DNA of 64,000 nucleotides, from positions 178,248-242,247 of the forward strand of contig DCDL01000024.1 in assembly GCA_002316385.1 (NCBI GenBank), in the 5' to 3' direction. Of this stretch, positions 52,756 through 62,605 are shown piece by piece. The notes under the pieces were generated by a model, which made no database searches, was not told the origin of the DNA, and saw nothing but the letters and a program-made list of their open reading frames with translations. A program made the position numbers and the translations under genes. Position 1 is the stretch's first letter, and every line of letters begins with the position of its first letter. Source of the stretch: Clostridium sp. UBA1056. Its GTDB lineage: Bacteria > Bacillota > Clostridia > Clostridiales > Clostridiaceae.

Positions 52756-54471
52756 ATGAAAGTAGTTTTAGTTGCAGTAAATTCAAAGTATATTCACAGT
52801 AATTTAGCGGTAAGATATTTAAAGGCTTATACAAGAGAGTTAAATTACAATTGTCAAACTATGGAGTTTTCTATCAATGATAGGGAAGAAAGAGTAGTTG
52901 AAGACATACTATATGAAAAGCCAAGGATAATAGGATTTTCATGCTATATTTGGAATATAGAGTTTGTAAAAAAGGTGGCCACATTAATAAAACTTATTGA
53001 TAGCAGTATTGAAATTGTATATGGAGGCCCAGAAACATCTTACAATCCAATTGAGTTTCTAAGAGAAAATGTAGGTGAATATCTAATTGAAGGAGAAGGT
53101 GAGGAAACTTATAGGGAATTAATTGATTTAAAAATAAATAACGAACTTAATGGAGATACTAACAATTATGAAAATATACAGGGGCTATACTATAAGAATG
53201 ATGAAGGCATAGTATATGGGGGCAAAAGACCATTGATGAACATTAATAATATAGTGTTTCCTTATGAGGTTGATGATGATCTAAAAAATAAAATTGTATA
53301 CTATGAAGCTTCAAGGGGGTGTCCTTTTAATTGTAAATACTGCTTATCTTCAACTACTCATGGAGTAAGATTCTTAAATCTTGATAGAGTGCTAAAAGAA
53401 TTACAGTTTTTTATAAATAAAAATGTTAAATTAGTTAAGTTTGTTGATAGAACATTTAACTGTAATAAAGTTTTTGCCAATACTATATGGAGTTACCTTA
53501 TTGAAAATGGAAAAGATACATGTTTCCATTTTGAAGTGTCTGCGGATCTATTCAGTAAAGAATCCTTAGATATATTAAGTAAGGCACCTAATGGCATGTT
53601 TCAATTTGAAGTAGGAGTTCAAACTACCAATAATGAGATATTAAGAAATATTAATAGAACTATAAAATTTGCAACTATTAAGGAAAAGGTATTAGAATTA
53701 AATAAATTAAACAATATTAAACAGCATTTAGATTTAATTGCAGGACTACCTGGTGAAGATTTTAACTCCTTTAGAAAATCTTTTAATGAAGTATATGAAA
53801 TAAGTCCAGAGGAATTACAATTGGGATTTTTAAAACTTTTAAAGGGATCTGAAATGAGAGAAGAAAGCGAGAAATGGGGTATGGTTTATTCTCCATACCC
53901 ACCTTATGAAATTTTAAAGACAAAAGATATTAGTTATGATGAGTTAATTATACTAAAGAAAATTGAACATATGGTCGATAAGTATCTAAACAGTGGTAAA
54001 TTTTATAATATATTAAAGTTCTTTAATGAAAGTAAGAAATTTGTCGATATATTTGAATTCTACTATGAACTATCTAATTTTTTTGATAGTAAAGGTTACT
54101 TTAAACGCAGTATATCTTCTATTGACTATTACTATCTCTTTGTTGAATTTAATGACTATATTAAAGGAGAAGATAAGGAATTACTGTTAGACATAATAAG
54201 ATATGAATACTTTTCATATAATAATACTAAGTGGGTACCTGATTTCCTAAGAACAGATATGTCTAAATCTGAAGAGAGAAGTATAAAAGAGTATGTTATG
54301 AATAAAAAATCTATAGATAATATTAATAAAATAAGCGTGTTTAAATTTAATCATGATATACAAAGTTTTATTGAGGATGGTCATGTAAAAAACTTCTTAA
54401 ATTATATTGCCTTCATAAATAATGATAGTAAGGAAAGAATATTTATACATGAAAATGAACTAAAAGCTTAA
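52756..54471 (+). CDS. B12-binding-domain radical SAM protein (DUF4080 type)
   Basis: 571 residues. The N-terminal half is a cobalamin-binding-type Rossmann domain (VVLVAVNSKYIHSNLAVRYL, GFSCYIWN, VYGGPETSYNP). The radical SAM core has C189, C193 and C196 (CPFNCKYC) after ASRG. The C-terminal domain is the conserved DUF4080 extension. It is predicted to use a [4Fe-4S] cluster to cleave SAM; the substrate and product are unknown. The start at 52756 gives the usual MKVVLVAVNS; the ATG at 52744 would overlap the previous gene. Probably cotranscribed with the methyltransferase-like gene. Confidence 0.88.
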   Translation: MKVVLVAVNSKYIHSNLAVRYLKAYTRELNYNCQTMEFSINDREERVVEDILYEKPRIIGFSCYIWNIEFVKKVATLIKLIDSSIEIVYGGPETSYNPIEFLRENVGEYLIEGEGEETYRELIDLKINNELNGDTNNYENIQGLYYKNDEGIVYGGKRPLMNINNIVFPYEVDDDLKNKIVYYEASRGCPFNCKYCLSSTTHGVRFLNLDRVLKELQFFINKNVKLVKFVDRTFNCNKVFANTIWSYLIENGKDTCFHFEVSADLFSKESLDILSKAPNGMFQFEVGVQTTNNEILRNINRTIKFATIKEKVLELNKLNNIKQHLDLIAGLPGEDFNSFRKSFNEVYEISPEELQLGFLKLLKGSEMREESEKWGMVYSPYPPYEILKTKDISYDELIILKKIEHMVDKYLNSGKFYNILKFFNESKKFVDIFEFYYELSNFFDSKGYFKRSISSIDYYYLFVEFNDYIKGEDKELLLDIIRYEYFSYNNTKWVPDFLRTDMSKSEERSIKEYVMNKKSIDNINKISVFKFNHDIQSFIEDGHVKNFLNYIAFINNDSKERIFIHENELKA

Positions 54472-54504
54472 TAGTATTCAAGTAAATTATTTGTTATTTT
54501 TAAT

Positions 54505-54541
54505 GTACAATATATTAATTTTTTATATTAATATATTGTAC
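54505..54541. terminator. Perfect 15-bp inverted repeat
   Basis: GTACAATATATTAAT and its exact complement with a 7-base loop TTTTTAT. There is no long T-run after it, so its role as terminator is likely but not certain. Confidence 0.55.
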
Positions 54542-54543
54542 TA

Positions 54544-54571
54544 TTGAAGAATATATTTAAAATGATATAAT
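54544..54571 (+). promoter_or_regulatory. Possible promoter of the V-ATPase operon
   Basis: TTGAAG (54544-54549), 16 bases, TATAAT (54566-54571). The leader to the first gene is about 145 bases. Confidence 0.5.
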
Positions 54572-54723
54572 GGATGTAAATATATTATCTAAAGCGTTTA
54601 GAAAATCTATATTATGAGTTGTATAATACTACTTACGATATTGTGATTACAAAATATAGAAATCATACCTATCGTATAAGTGGTAAATATAAAATAAGTT
54701 AATATTTTAAAGGTGGTGATATT

Positions 54724-55050
54724 TTGGCCCTAGAAGCAATTAATAAAATACAACAAGCAGAAGCTACTGCAAAAGACATACTTGATAAAGCAGTAGAAAA
54801 TAGTAAACAAATAGTTAGTGATGCTCAAACTAAAGGAAATGAAGAGTACAATGCTATTATTGAAGCTGCTATAGAAAAATCAAAACAAATGAAGGCAGAC
54901 GCTTTAAATGAAGGCAATGAGAATTCACAACCAGCCATGGCTAAAGGTGAAGCAGAAGTGAAAAATATAGTTAATACTTCTAAAGAAAAAATTGATTTAG
55001 CTGTTAATTTAGTAATTGAGAGGATAGTGAAGTTCAATGGCAATAGTTAA
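54724..55050 (+). CDS. ntpF: V-type ATPase small stalk subunit (G/H type)
   Basis: 108 residues, TTG start after AAAGGTGGTGAT. The protein is one long amphipathic helix rich in Ala, Lys and Glu (IQQAEATAKDILDKAVENSK and onward), as in peripheral stalk subunits that pair with subunit E. It overlaps the next gene by 14 bases. Its place at the start of F-I-K-E-C-G-A-B-D matches the Enterococcus hirae ntp operon order. Confidence 0.85.
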   Translation: MALEAINKIQQAEATAKDILDKAVENSKQIVSDAQTKGNEEYNAIIEAAIEKSKQMKADALNEGNENSQPAMAKGEAEVKNIVNTSKEKIDLAVNLVIERIVKFNGNS

Positions 55051-56998
55051 AATGAATAAATTTATGCTCTTAGCCTTTGAAAATCAAAAAAAATCTTTGC
55101 TTGAGAAACTGCAATCTTTCGAAAATGTACAATTCTTAGATTTAAGTAAAAACGAATCTAGTGAATTAAATCAATTAAAAAGTGATAATGCAAGCAGTGA
55201 AATTTCTGAAGTAGAAGGTGAATTATCAAAAGTAAAATTTACTATTGAACTTTTGAGCACATTTAGTGAAAAGCTTAACCCACTAAAAAGTCTAAAGGAA
55301 GGGAAAAAGAGCTTTAACTATGATGTGTTAGAGCAAATTACCAATACATCCCATTGGCGAGATGTATATAATGAGCTAAAACAAAAAGATAATAAAATAA
55401 ACATGAATCATAATTATATAACTAAATTAAAGGCCAACATAGAAGAGTTAAAACCGTGGGAAAACCTGGATACTTCAGTAGAGAGTATAAATAGATTGAA
55501 AAAATCAAAGGCTCTATTAGGTGAAATTCCTCAAGGTAATATAGATTCTTTAAGGCTTAAATTAGATGAATCAACTAAAAATTATTATTTTGAAGTTATT
55601 AGCAACATGGGTAGAAACAGCTACATACTGATCATAGTTCACAATGACGAAATAGCTGGCATAGAACAATTAGTAAAGTCTTTTAATTTTAGTAAGATTG
55701 ATGTTCAATGTGATGGAGTACCTAAAGAAGTTATAAAAGAGTATAAAAAAACTATTGAATCAATAAAAGCAGAAAATAATTTTATTCAAGAGAGTATGAA
55801 AGAACATGTTAATAAGTTAGAGGAATATAAAATAGTTTATGAATATTACAGTTCTTTATTATTAAGACTAAAAACTACCGAAAATTTCCTGAAAAGTAAA
55901 AACATTGTGGCTATAGAAGGATATTATCCTAAAGAATTGCATAATGATTTTGAAAGTACTTTAAAAAATACATTGGGTAATGATTATTACTTAGAAGCAG
56001 AAGCTGCTGAAGGTGACGATGTACCCATTAAATTAAAAAATAATAAAGTCTTTGAATCCTTTGAAACCATTACATCCATGTACAGTATACCTAAGTACAA
56101 GGAAGTGGATCCGACACCTTTACTAGCACCTTTCTATATATTCTTTTTTGGAATGATGCTATCAGATGCAGGATATGGGTTTCTGATTTTTATAGGAACA
56201 TTAATTGCACTTACTACCTTTAATTTGGATGATGATATGAGAAAATCAGTAAAGATGTTTTTCTTGTTAAGTATTTCAACTATATTTTGGGGCATAATGT
56301 ATGGTAGCTATTTTGGAGATTTTATAAAGATACAACCATTATGGATGAAACCTGATAGTAATGTAGGACTATTAATGATTGTATCTGTAGTAATGGGATT
56401 AATTCAAATTTATGTAGGACTGGGAATCAAAGCATATATGCAAATAAGAGATAAGGACTACTTTGGAGCTTTTGCAGATGTAGGTTTATGGTATATAACC
56501 CTTAGTGGATCAATTATTTGGGCACTAAGTGCTTTTGTAGATTTAGCTTCCATTGGAGTTCCAAATCTAGTAATTAGTATAGCAAAATATGCTGCTATTG
56601 CTGGAATGATAGGAATTGTACTTACTAATGGACGTCATGAGAAATCCATTGGTGCTAAACTCGGTCAAGGGTTCTATTCTCTATATGGAATTACATCCTA
56701 TGTAGGTGATTTAGTTTCTTATACTAGACTTGCAGCTCTAGGACTTGCAACTGGATTTATAGCCTATGCATTTAATATAATGGTAAGTATGGTGTCAACA
56801 TCATGGGCTACAGTTATATTTGGTATAGCAATCTTTGTAGTTGGTCATGTATTTAATTTATTTATTAATGCCTTAGGTTCATATGTTCATACATCTAGAT
56901 TGCAATACCTTGAATATTTCGGGAAATTTTATGAAGGTGGAGGCACAGCCTTTGAACCTTTAAAATATAACTCTAAATACTTTAAAATATCAAAATAG
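55037..56998 (+). CDS. ntpI: V-type ATPase subunit I (a-subunit)
   Basis: 653 residues. The N-terminal cytosolic half (about 1-330) is helical and coiled. The C-terminal half has about seven or eight transmembrane segments, beginning LLAPFYIFFFGMMLSDAGYG. LVSYTRLAALGLATGFIAYA contains the essential arginine. It forms the ion half-channels next to the K ring. RBS inside ntpF's end (GAGGATAGTG). Confidence 0.95.
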   Translation: MAIVKMNKFMLLAFENQKKSLLEKLQSFENVQFLDLSKNESSELNQLKSDNASSEISEVEGELSKVKFTIELLSTFSEKLNPLKSLKEGKKSFNYDVLEQITNTSHWRDVYNELKQKDNKINMNHNYITKLKANIEELKPWENLDTSVESINRLKKSKALLGEIPQGNIDSLRLKLDESTKNYYFEVISNMGRNSYILIIVHNDEIAGIEQLVKSFNFSKIDVQCDGVPKEVIKEYKKTIESIKAENNFIQESMKEHVNKLEEYKIVYEYYSSLLLRLKTTENFLKSKNIVAIEGYYPKELHNDFESTLKNTLGNDYYLEAEAAEGDDVPIKLKNNKVFESFETITSMYSIPKYKEVDPTPLLAPFYIFFFGMMLSDAGYGFLIFIGTLIALTTFNLDDDMRKSVKMFFLLSISTIFWGIMYGSYFGDFIKIQPLWMKPDSNVGLLMIVSVVMGLIQIYVGLGIKAYMQIRDKDYFGAFADVGLWYITLSGSIIWALSAFVDLASIGVPNLVISIAKYAAIAGMIGIVLTNGRHEKSIGAKLGQGFYSLYGITSYVGDLVSYTRLAALGLATGFIAYAFNIMVSMVSTSWATVIFGIAIFVVGHVFNLFINALGSYVHTSRLQYLEYFGKFYEGGGTAFEPLKYNSKYFKISK

Positions 56999-57022
56999 AG
57001 AAATTAGGAGGAATAAAATATC

Positions 57023-57496
57023 ATGATGGAATTTTTAACACAAAACGGTGGAATAATTATTGCAGCTATAGGAGTTGCTCTTGCAGCAGCATTACCAGGA
57101 ATAGGATCAGCAAAAGGCGTTGGTATAGTTGGTGAAGCAGCTAGTGGACTTCTAGCAGAAGAACCTGAAAAATTTGGTAAAGTCTTAATCCTTGAACTAT
57201 TACCAGGTACTCAAGGCTTATATGGATTCGTTATAGCACTTTTAGTATCTTTACAATTATCTCCAGATATGTCTTTTGGTAAAGGGTTCTACTTATTCGC
57301 AGCTTGTCTTCCAATAGCTATTGCTGGATGGAAATCAGCTATATCTCAAGCTAAAACAGCAGCTTCAGCAGTTCAAATTCTTGCTAAGAGACCAGAACAC
57401 AATACAAAAGGTATAATCTTAACTGTAATGGTTGAAACTTATGCACTTTTAGGATTCGTAATGTCTCTTCTACTAGTAACGAGCGGTAACTTTTAA
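57023..57496 (+). CDS. ntpK: V-type ATPase subunit K (rotor ring), Na+-type
   Basis: 157 residues, two fused proteolipid hairpins (four helices). Counting from the first of two adjacent ATGs, L60, T63, Q64, Q109 and E138 correspond to L61, T64, Q65, Q110 and E139 that bind Na+ in E. hirae NtpK, and Y67 matches its Y68. The ring would therefore carry Na+ rather than H+. Only the second hairpin carries the carboxylate. RBS AGGAGG. Confidence 0.95.
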   Translation: MMEFLTQNGGIIIAAIGVALAAALPGIGSAKGVGIVGEAASGLLAEEPEKFGKVLILELLPGTQGLYGFVIALLVSLQLSPDMSFGKGFYLFAACLPIAIAGWKSAISQAKTAASAVQILAKRPEHNTKGIILTVMVETYALLGFVMSLLLVTSGNF

Positions 57497-57513
57497 TTAA
57501 GGAAGTGAATAAT

Positions 57514-58116
57514 ATGTCTAACTTAGATAATCTTACTTCTAAAATTATAAAGGATGCAGAAGTAAAAAAAATAGAAATTTTAAATGAGGCTAGTATAAAA
57601 GCTGATGAAATAGTTAAAAAGAAAATAGAAGAAGCCAATAAAAAAGCTTCTTCTATTTTAGAAAAAGCTGAAATAGAAAGTAAAACTATAAAAGAAAGAA
57701 TTATTTCTAAAACAGATTTAGAAGTAAGAAATAAAAAGCTTTTAGCAAAACAACAAGTTATTGAAAAAGTCTTTGAGGAAGCTAAAAAAAGACTTAAATC
57801 AATGAATCCAGATGAATTCAATAAATTTGTAAAAAACTCTATAATGTCTTTAAATATTGATGGAGATGAAGAAGTAATTATAAACGTATTAGATAGAGAA
57901 AAGCTACATGATAAGTTTTTAGTAGAGTTAAATAAATTATTAATAGCTAATGGAAAATTAGGAAAGTTAAAATTTAACGTTAAAACTCACGAAATAGACG
58001 ATGGTTTTATCATTAGCAAAAATGGAATTGAAATAAACAATTCTTTTGAAGAACTTGTAAACTCACTGAAATATGAATTAGAGTATGAAGTTGGGAAAAT
58101 ATTGTTTACAGAATAA
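57514..58116 (+). CDS. ntpE: V-type ATPase subunit E (peripheral stalk)
   Basis: 200 residues from the ATG at 57514, preceded by AAGGAAGTG; the in-frame GTG at 57505 is part of that RBS. Long N-terminal helix (KIIKDAEVKKIEILNEASIK and onward), then a globular C-terminal domain that caps the A3B3 head. Length as expected (about 200). It partners with the ntpF product. Confidence 0.92.
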   Translation: MSNLDNLTSKIIKDAEVKKIEILNEASIKADEIVKKKIEEANKKASSILEKAEIESKTIKERIISKTDLEVRNKKLLAKQQVIEKVFEEAKKRLKSMNPDEFNKFVKNSIMSLNIDGDEEVIINVLDREKLHDKFLVELNKLLIANGKLGKLKFNVKTHEIDDGFIISKNGIEINNSFEELVNSLKYELEYEVGKILFTE

Positions 58117-58131
58117 TAAGGAGGTATTTAA

Positions 58132-59133
58132 ATGGACAGAATGGATTTTACCCATGCTGTAGCTCGATTAAGGGTAATGGAAAAAAGACTCCTTGATAAA
58201 AATAGAATTGAGAGATTATTAGATAGTGATGGTCCTCAGGAGGTTTTGAAAATTTTACAAGAGACCACCTACGGAGATCTTATTAATAATATAGCTTCAG
58301 TTTATGATTATGAAAAAGTCCTTAAAGAAGAGCTAGTAAATCTTTATAGCACTTTATATAAAATATCTCCTATGAAAGAAATTATAGATATTATGAGTAT
58401 AAAATATGATTATCATAATATCAAAGTTTTATTAAAAGCAAAAGCTTTGAGTAAGGATTTATCTAATATTTTAATACCAATAGGAACTATTCCTTTAGAA
58501 ACTCTTAAAAGCTCTATATTATCTGATGAGTTAAAATCCTTAGATAAGCATACTGGAGAAATTGTAACTAAGGTAGAAGGGGAGTTTGAGGTTAATTCTG
58601 ATCCTCAAGTAATTGATACTCTTTTAGATAAATATATGTTTGAAGATATGTTAGAAAAAGCAAAGGCTATAAATGTTGAATATATAACTAGATATATAAA
58701 TGAATCTATAGATATTACTAACATAAAAACTATGCTTAGAGTTAAAAAGCAAAATAAAGATGGAAGATTTCTTGAAAGTGTATTAATACCTGGTGGAACT
58801 ATAAATCATAATTTATTTATTGATGGTATGAATGAATCTTTAGAAATCTTTACAAGTAAAATATCTAGAACTCCTTACTCAAAGGTACTTCACGCTATCT
58901 TAGAAGAATATATGGCCACAGGTAATATTTCTTCCTTAGATACACTTTATGATAATTATATTATGGACCATGCAAAGGATGCAAAGCGAGTTAACTTCGG
59001 ACCTGAACCTATCATTGCACACATCATTGCTAAAGAAACTGAAATTAAAATAATTAGAATTATTATGGTAGGAAAGATTAATAAGGTTGCTACTGAAGTT
59101 ATCAGAGAAAGGTTGCGTGAACTATATGTATAA
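58132..59133 (+). CDS. ntpC: V-type ATPase subunit C (d-type)
   Basis: 333 residues, all-helical funnel-shaped subunit linking the central axle to the K ring. FTHAVARLRVMEKRLLDKNR at the N-terminus and EPIIAHIIAKETEIKIIRII near the C-terminus are family landmarks. RBS AAGGAGG. Overlaps the start of ntpG by 8 bases. Confidence 0.94.
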   Translation: MDRMDFTHAVARLRVMEKRLLDKNRIERLLDSDGPQEVLKILQETTYGDLINNIASVYDYEKVLKEELVNLYSTLYKISPMKEIIDIMSIKYDYHNIKVLLKAKALSKDLSNILIPIGTIPLETLKSSILSDELKSLDKHTGEIVTKVEGEFEVNSDPQVIDTLLDKYMFEDMLEKAKAINVEYITRYINESIDITNIKTMLRVKKQNKDGRFLESVLIPGGTINHNLFIDGMNESLEIFTSKISRTPYSKVLHAILEEYMATGNISSLDTLYDNYIMDHAKDAKRVNFGPEPIIAHIIAKETEIKIIRIIMVGKINKVATEVIRERLRELYV

Positions 59134-59434
59134 GATAGGTGTAGTTGGGGATAAAGATTCAATACTAGCATTTAAGGCCTTAGGAATTGATGTTTATCCA
59201 GCAGTTGAAGCTGAAGAAGCAAGAAAAATTGTAGATAAAATGGCTTTTGAAAATTATGCTGTAATATTTTTAACTGAGCAATTAGCTCAGCATTTAGATG
59301 AAACTATTGAAAGGTATAATAAAAAGCTTATACCTGCAATTATACTTATACCAAGCAATCAAGGTACGCTAAATATTGGTAAACAAAAAATTAGCGATTA
59401 TGTAGAAAAAGCTGTTGGAGTAAATATCTTATAG
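59126..59434 (+). CDS. ntpG: V-type ATPase subunit F (NtpG)
   Basis: 102 residues starting MYKIGVVGDKDSILAFKALG at the ATG inside the end of ntpC; a longer frame from a TTG at 59087 lacks family similarity upstream of this point. A Rossmann-like small subunit binding subunit D on the rotating axle. Weak RBS, probably translationally coupled to ntpC. Confidence 0.93.
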   Translation: MYKIGVVGDKDSILAFKALGIDVYPAVEAEEARKIVDKMAFENYAVIFLTEQLAQHLDETIERYNKKLIPAIILIPSNQGTLNIGKQKISDYVEKAVGVNIL

Positions 59435-59451
59435 AAAGGTAGGTAAAAAAC

Positions 59452-61227
59452 TTGAAGAATGGTACTATTGTTAAAGTTTCAGGTCCATTAGTAGTTGCTA
59501 AGGACATGGATAATGCTAATATATTTGACGTTGTAAAAGTTGGTGAAAAGGGACTTATTGGTGAAATCATTGAGATGAGAGGCGATAAAGCTTCCATTCA
59601 GGTTTATGAAGAAACTTCTGGTATAGGACCTGGAGATCCAGTAATTACAACAGGAGAACCATTGAGTATAGAACTTGGACCAGGATTAATTGAATCTATG
59701 TTTGATGGTATCCAAAGACCACTTAATGCTATGCAGGAAGCTGCAAATTCTCATTTTCTAAAAAAAGGTGTTGCAGTTAAATCATTAAATAGAACAAAAG
59801 TATGGGAATTTAATGCTACAGTAAAAGTTGGAGATGTGGTAGAGGCTGGAGATATTATTGGAACAGTGCAAGAAACTGCCGTAGTGCTTCACAAGATAAT
59901 GGTTCCTTATGGAGTAAAAGGAAAAATTAAAGAAATAAAATCAGGTAACTTTACTATAGTTGAGACTGTATGTATTGTGGGAACTGAAAAAGGTGATAAA
60001 GAATTAACACTAATGCAAAAATGGCCAGCTAGAAAAGGTAGACCTTATGCTAGTAAGTTAAAGCCTATAGAGCCAATGGTTACAGGGCAAAGAGTTATAG
60101 ATACATTTTTCCCAGTAGCTAAAGGTGGAGCAGCTGCAGTACCAGGACCTTTCGGAGCAGGTAAAACAGTAGTTCAACACCAAGTAGCTAAATGGGGGGA
60201 TACAGAAATTGTTGTTTACGTTGGATGCGGTGAACGTGGTAACGAAATGACAGACGTTCTTAATGAATTCCCAGAATTAAAGGACCCTAAAACTGGTGAA
60301 AGCTTAATGAAGAGAACAGTACTTATTGCTAATACTTCAAATATGCCAGTTGCAGCTCGTGAAGCTTGTATCTATACTGGTATAACTATAGCAGAATACT
60401 TTAGAGATATGGGATACTCAGTTTCTATAATGGCAGATTCCACTTCAAGATGGGCTGAGGCTCTTAGAGAGATGTCTGGTAGACTTGAAGAGATGCCAGG
60501 TGATGAAGGATATCCAGCTTACCTAGGATCAAGACTTGCAGATTACTATGAAAGAGCTGGTAAGGTTATATGCTTAGGAAAAGATGGTAGACAAGGAGCA
60601 GTTACTGCCATTGGAGCCGTATCGCCTCCAGGTGGAGACTTATCTGAACCAGTTACTCAATCTACCTTAAGAATAGTTAAAGTATTCTGGGGACTAGATG
60701 CCCAGCTAGCATATAAGCGTCACTTCCCATCAATAAACTGGTTAAGTTCATACTCATTATACTTAGATAGTATAGGGCAGTGGATGGATGAAGAAGTAGC
60801 ATCAGATTGGTCTCAATTAAGAGTTGAAGCTATGACACTACTACAAGAAGAAGCTAGCCTTGATGAAATTGTTAGATTAGTAGGTATAGATGCTTTATCT
60901 GAAAAGGATAGATTAAAATTAGAGGTTGCAAAATCTCTTAGAGAAGACTATTTACAACAAAATGCTTTCCATGAAATAGACACCTATGCTTCGCTTAATA
61001 AACAACATAAAATGTTAAAACTAATTCTTTTATTTAAAAAGGAAGCTGAACGTGCTTTAGAAGCTGGAGTATATTTAAATAATATACTAAATTTATCAAT
61101 GAGAGATAAAATTGCAAGAAGTAAATATATTGCTGAGGATAATATTGACACTATCAATAATGTCGCTGATGAGTTAGTATCAGAAATTAATAGATTAATT
61201 AGCGAAGGAGGGGTTCTAGATGCTTAA
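59452..61227 (+). CDS. ntpA: V-type ATPase catalytic subunit A
   Basis: 591 residues, TTG start (MKNGTIVKVSGPLVVAKD) after AAAGGTAGGT. The Walker A GPFGAGKT is at 232-239, with GCGERGNEM and DSTSRWAEALREMSGRLEEM downstream. It has the extra 'bulge' domain of A subunits (about 115-200). This is the site of ATP hydrolysis in the A3B3 head. It overlaps ntpB by 8 bases. Confidence 0.97.
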   Translation: MKNGTIVKVSGPLVVAKDMDNANIFDVVKVGEKGLIGEIIEMRGDKASIQVYEETSGIGPGDPVITTGEPLSIELGPGLIESMFDGIQRPLNAMQEAANSHFLKKGVAVKSLNRTKVWEFNATVKVGDVVEAGDIIGTVQETAVVLHKIMVPYGVKGKIKEIKSGNFTIVETVCIVGTEKGDKELTLMQKWPARKGRPYASKLKPIEPMVTGQRVIDTFFPVAKGGAAAVPGPFGAGKTVVQHQVAKWGDTEIVVYVGCGERGNEMTDVLNEFPELKDPKTGESLMKRTVLIANTSNMPVAAREACIYTGITIAEYFRDMGYSVSIMADSTSRWAEALREMSGRLEEMPGDEGYPAYLGSRLADYYERAGKVICLGKDGRQGAVTAIGAVSPPGGDLSEPVTQSTLRIVKVFWGLDAQLAYKRHFPSINWLSSYSLYLDSIGQWMDEEVASDWSQLRVEAMTLLQEEASLDEIVRLVGIDALSEKDRLKLEVAKSLREDYLQQNAFHEIDTYASLNKQHKMLKLILLFKKEAERALEAGVYLNNILNLSMRDKIARSKYIAEDNIDTINNVADELVSEINRLISEGGVLDA

Positions 61228-62602
61228 GGAATATAGAACAGTTACAGAAGTTGTAGGACCTTTAATGGTTGTTGAAGGTGTAGAAGGCGTTAAATATGAT
61301 GAATTAGTTGAAATAGAGTTACAAACTGGAGAAAAGAGAAGAGGTAAAGTTTTAGAAGTTAATGGCTCTAAAGCAATGGTTCAACTTTTCGAAGGTTCAA
61401 CTGGTATAAACCTAAAGAGAACTAAGGCTAAATTTCTTGGAAGACCTCTAGAACTTGGAGTATCAGAAGATATGTTAGGAAGAATATTTGATGGTATGGG
61501 AAATCCAAATGATGGTGGTCCTAGTATAATAGCTGAAAAGAGAGTAGATATAAATGGTGAGCCTATTAACCCAGTATCAAGAGATTATCCATCTGAGTTT
61601 ATTCAAACTGGAATATCTGCTATAGATGGACTTAATACATTAGTAAGAGGTCAAAAACTACCTGTATTTTCAGGATCAGGACTTCCTCATGCACAATTAG
61701 CTGCTCAAATAGCACGTCAAGCTCAGGTTTTAAATTCTGACTCTAAATTTGCTGTTGTATTTGCAGCTATAGGTATAACTTTCGAGGAAGCTCAATTCTT
61801 CGTAGATGAATTTAAGAAGACCGGTGCTATAGATAAGTCTGTACTATTTATGAATTTAGCCTCAGACCCAGCTATAGAAAGAATAGCTACTCCAAGAATG
61901 GCTTTAACTACAGCTGAGTATTTAGCTTATGAAAAGGGAATGCACGTACTTGTTATAATGACTGATATAACAAACTATGCAGAAGCCCTAAGAGAAGTAT
62001 CAGCTGCTAGAAAAGAAGTTCCAGGTAGACGTGGATATCCAGGATATCTTTACACTGACCTATCTACTCTTTATGAAAGAGCTGGAAGATTAAAAGGTAA
62101 GGAAGGATCGATAACTCAAATACCTATCCTTACAATGCCAGAAGATGATAAAACTCATCCTATTCCAGACTTAACAGGATATATAACTGAGGGACAAATT
62201 ATTCTATCTAGGGAGCTATATCAAAAGGGTATAATGCCTCCAATAGATGTATTGCCTTCACTATCAAGACTTAAAGACAAAGGAATAGGTAGAGGTAAGA
62301 CTAGAGAAGATCACGCAGATACTATGAACCAATTATTTTCAGCATATGCACAAGGTAAGCAAGCAAAAGAATTATCAGCAATTCTAGGTGAATCTGCTCT
62401 TTCAGATGCAGATAAGAAATATGCTAAGTTTGCTGAGGCTTTTGAAAATGAGTACGTTTCACAAGGCTTCAATGCAAATAGAAGCATAGAAGAAACTTTA
62501 TCTCTTGGATGGAAGCTTCTAACCATACTTCCTACTACAGAGCTTAAGAGAATTAGAGATGAATACCTTGAAAAGTATATGCCTAAGGGAGATGAGGCAT
62601 AG
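61220..62602 (+). CDS. ntpB: V-type ATPase subunit B
   Basis: 460 residues, the regulatory, non-catalytic partner of subunit A. FSGSGLPHAQLAAQIARQAQ replaces the Walker A as usual. TDITNYAEALREVSAARKEV and GYPGYLYTDLSTLYERAGRL are typical. RBS GGAGGGG within the end of ntpA, so synthesis is coupled. Confidence 0.97.
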   Translation: MLKEYRTVTEVVGPLMVVEGVEGVKYDELVEIELQTGEKRRGKVLEVNGSKAMVQLFEGSTGINLKRTKAKFLGRPLELGVSEDMLGRIFDGMGNPNDGGPSIIAEKRVDINGEPINPVSRDYPSEFIQTGISAIDGLNTLVRGQKLPVFSGSGLPHAQLAAQIARQAQVLNSDSKFAVVFAAIGITFEEAQFFVDEFKKTGAIDKSVLFMNLASDPAIERIATPRMALTTAEYLAYEKGMHVLVIMTDITNYAEALREVSAARKEVPGRRGYPGYLYTDLSTLYERAGRLKGKEGSITQIPILTMPEDDKTHPIPDLTGYITEGQIILSRELYQKGIMPPIDVLPSLSRLKDKGIGRGKTREDHADTMNQLFSAYAQGKQAKELSAILGESALSDADKKYAKFAEAFENEYVSQGFNANRSIEETLSLGWKLLTILPTTELKRIRDEYLEKYMPKGDEA

Positions 62603-62605
62603 CAT

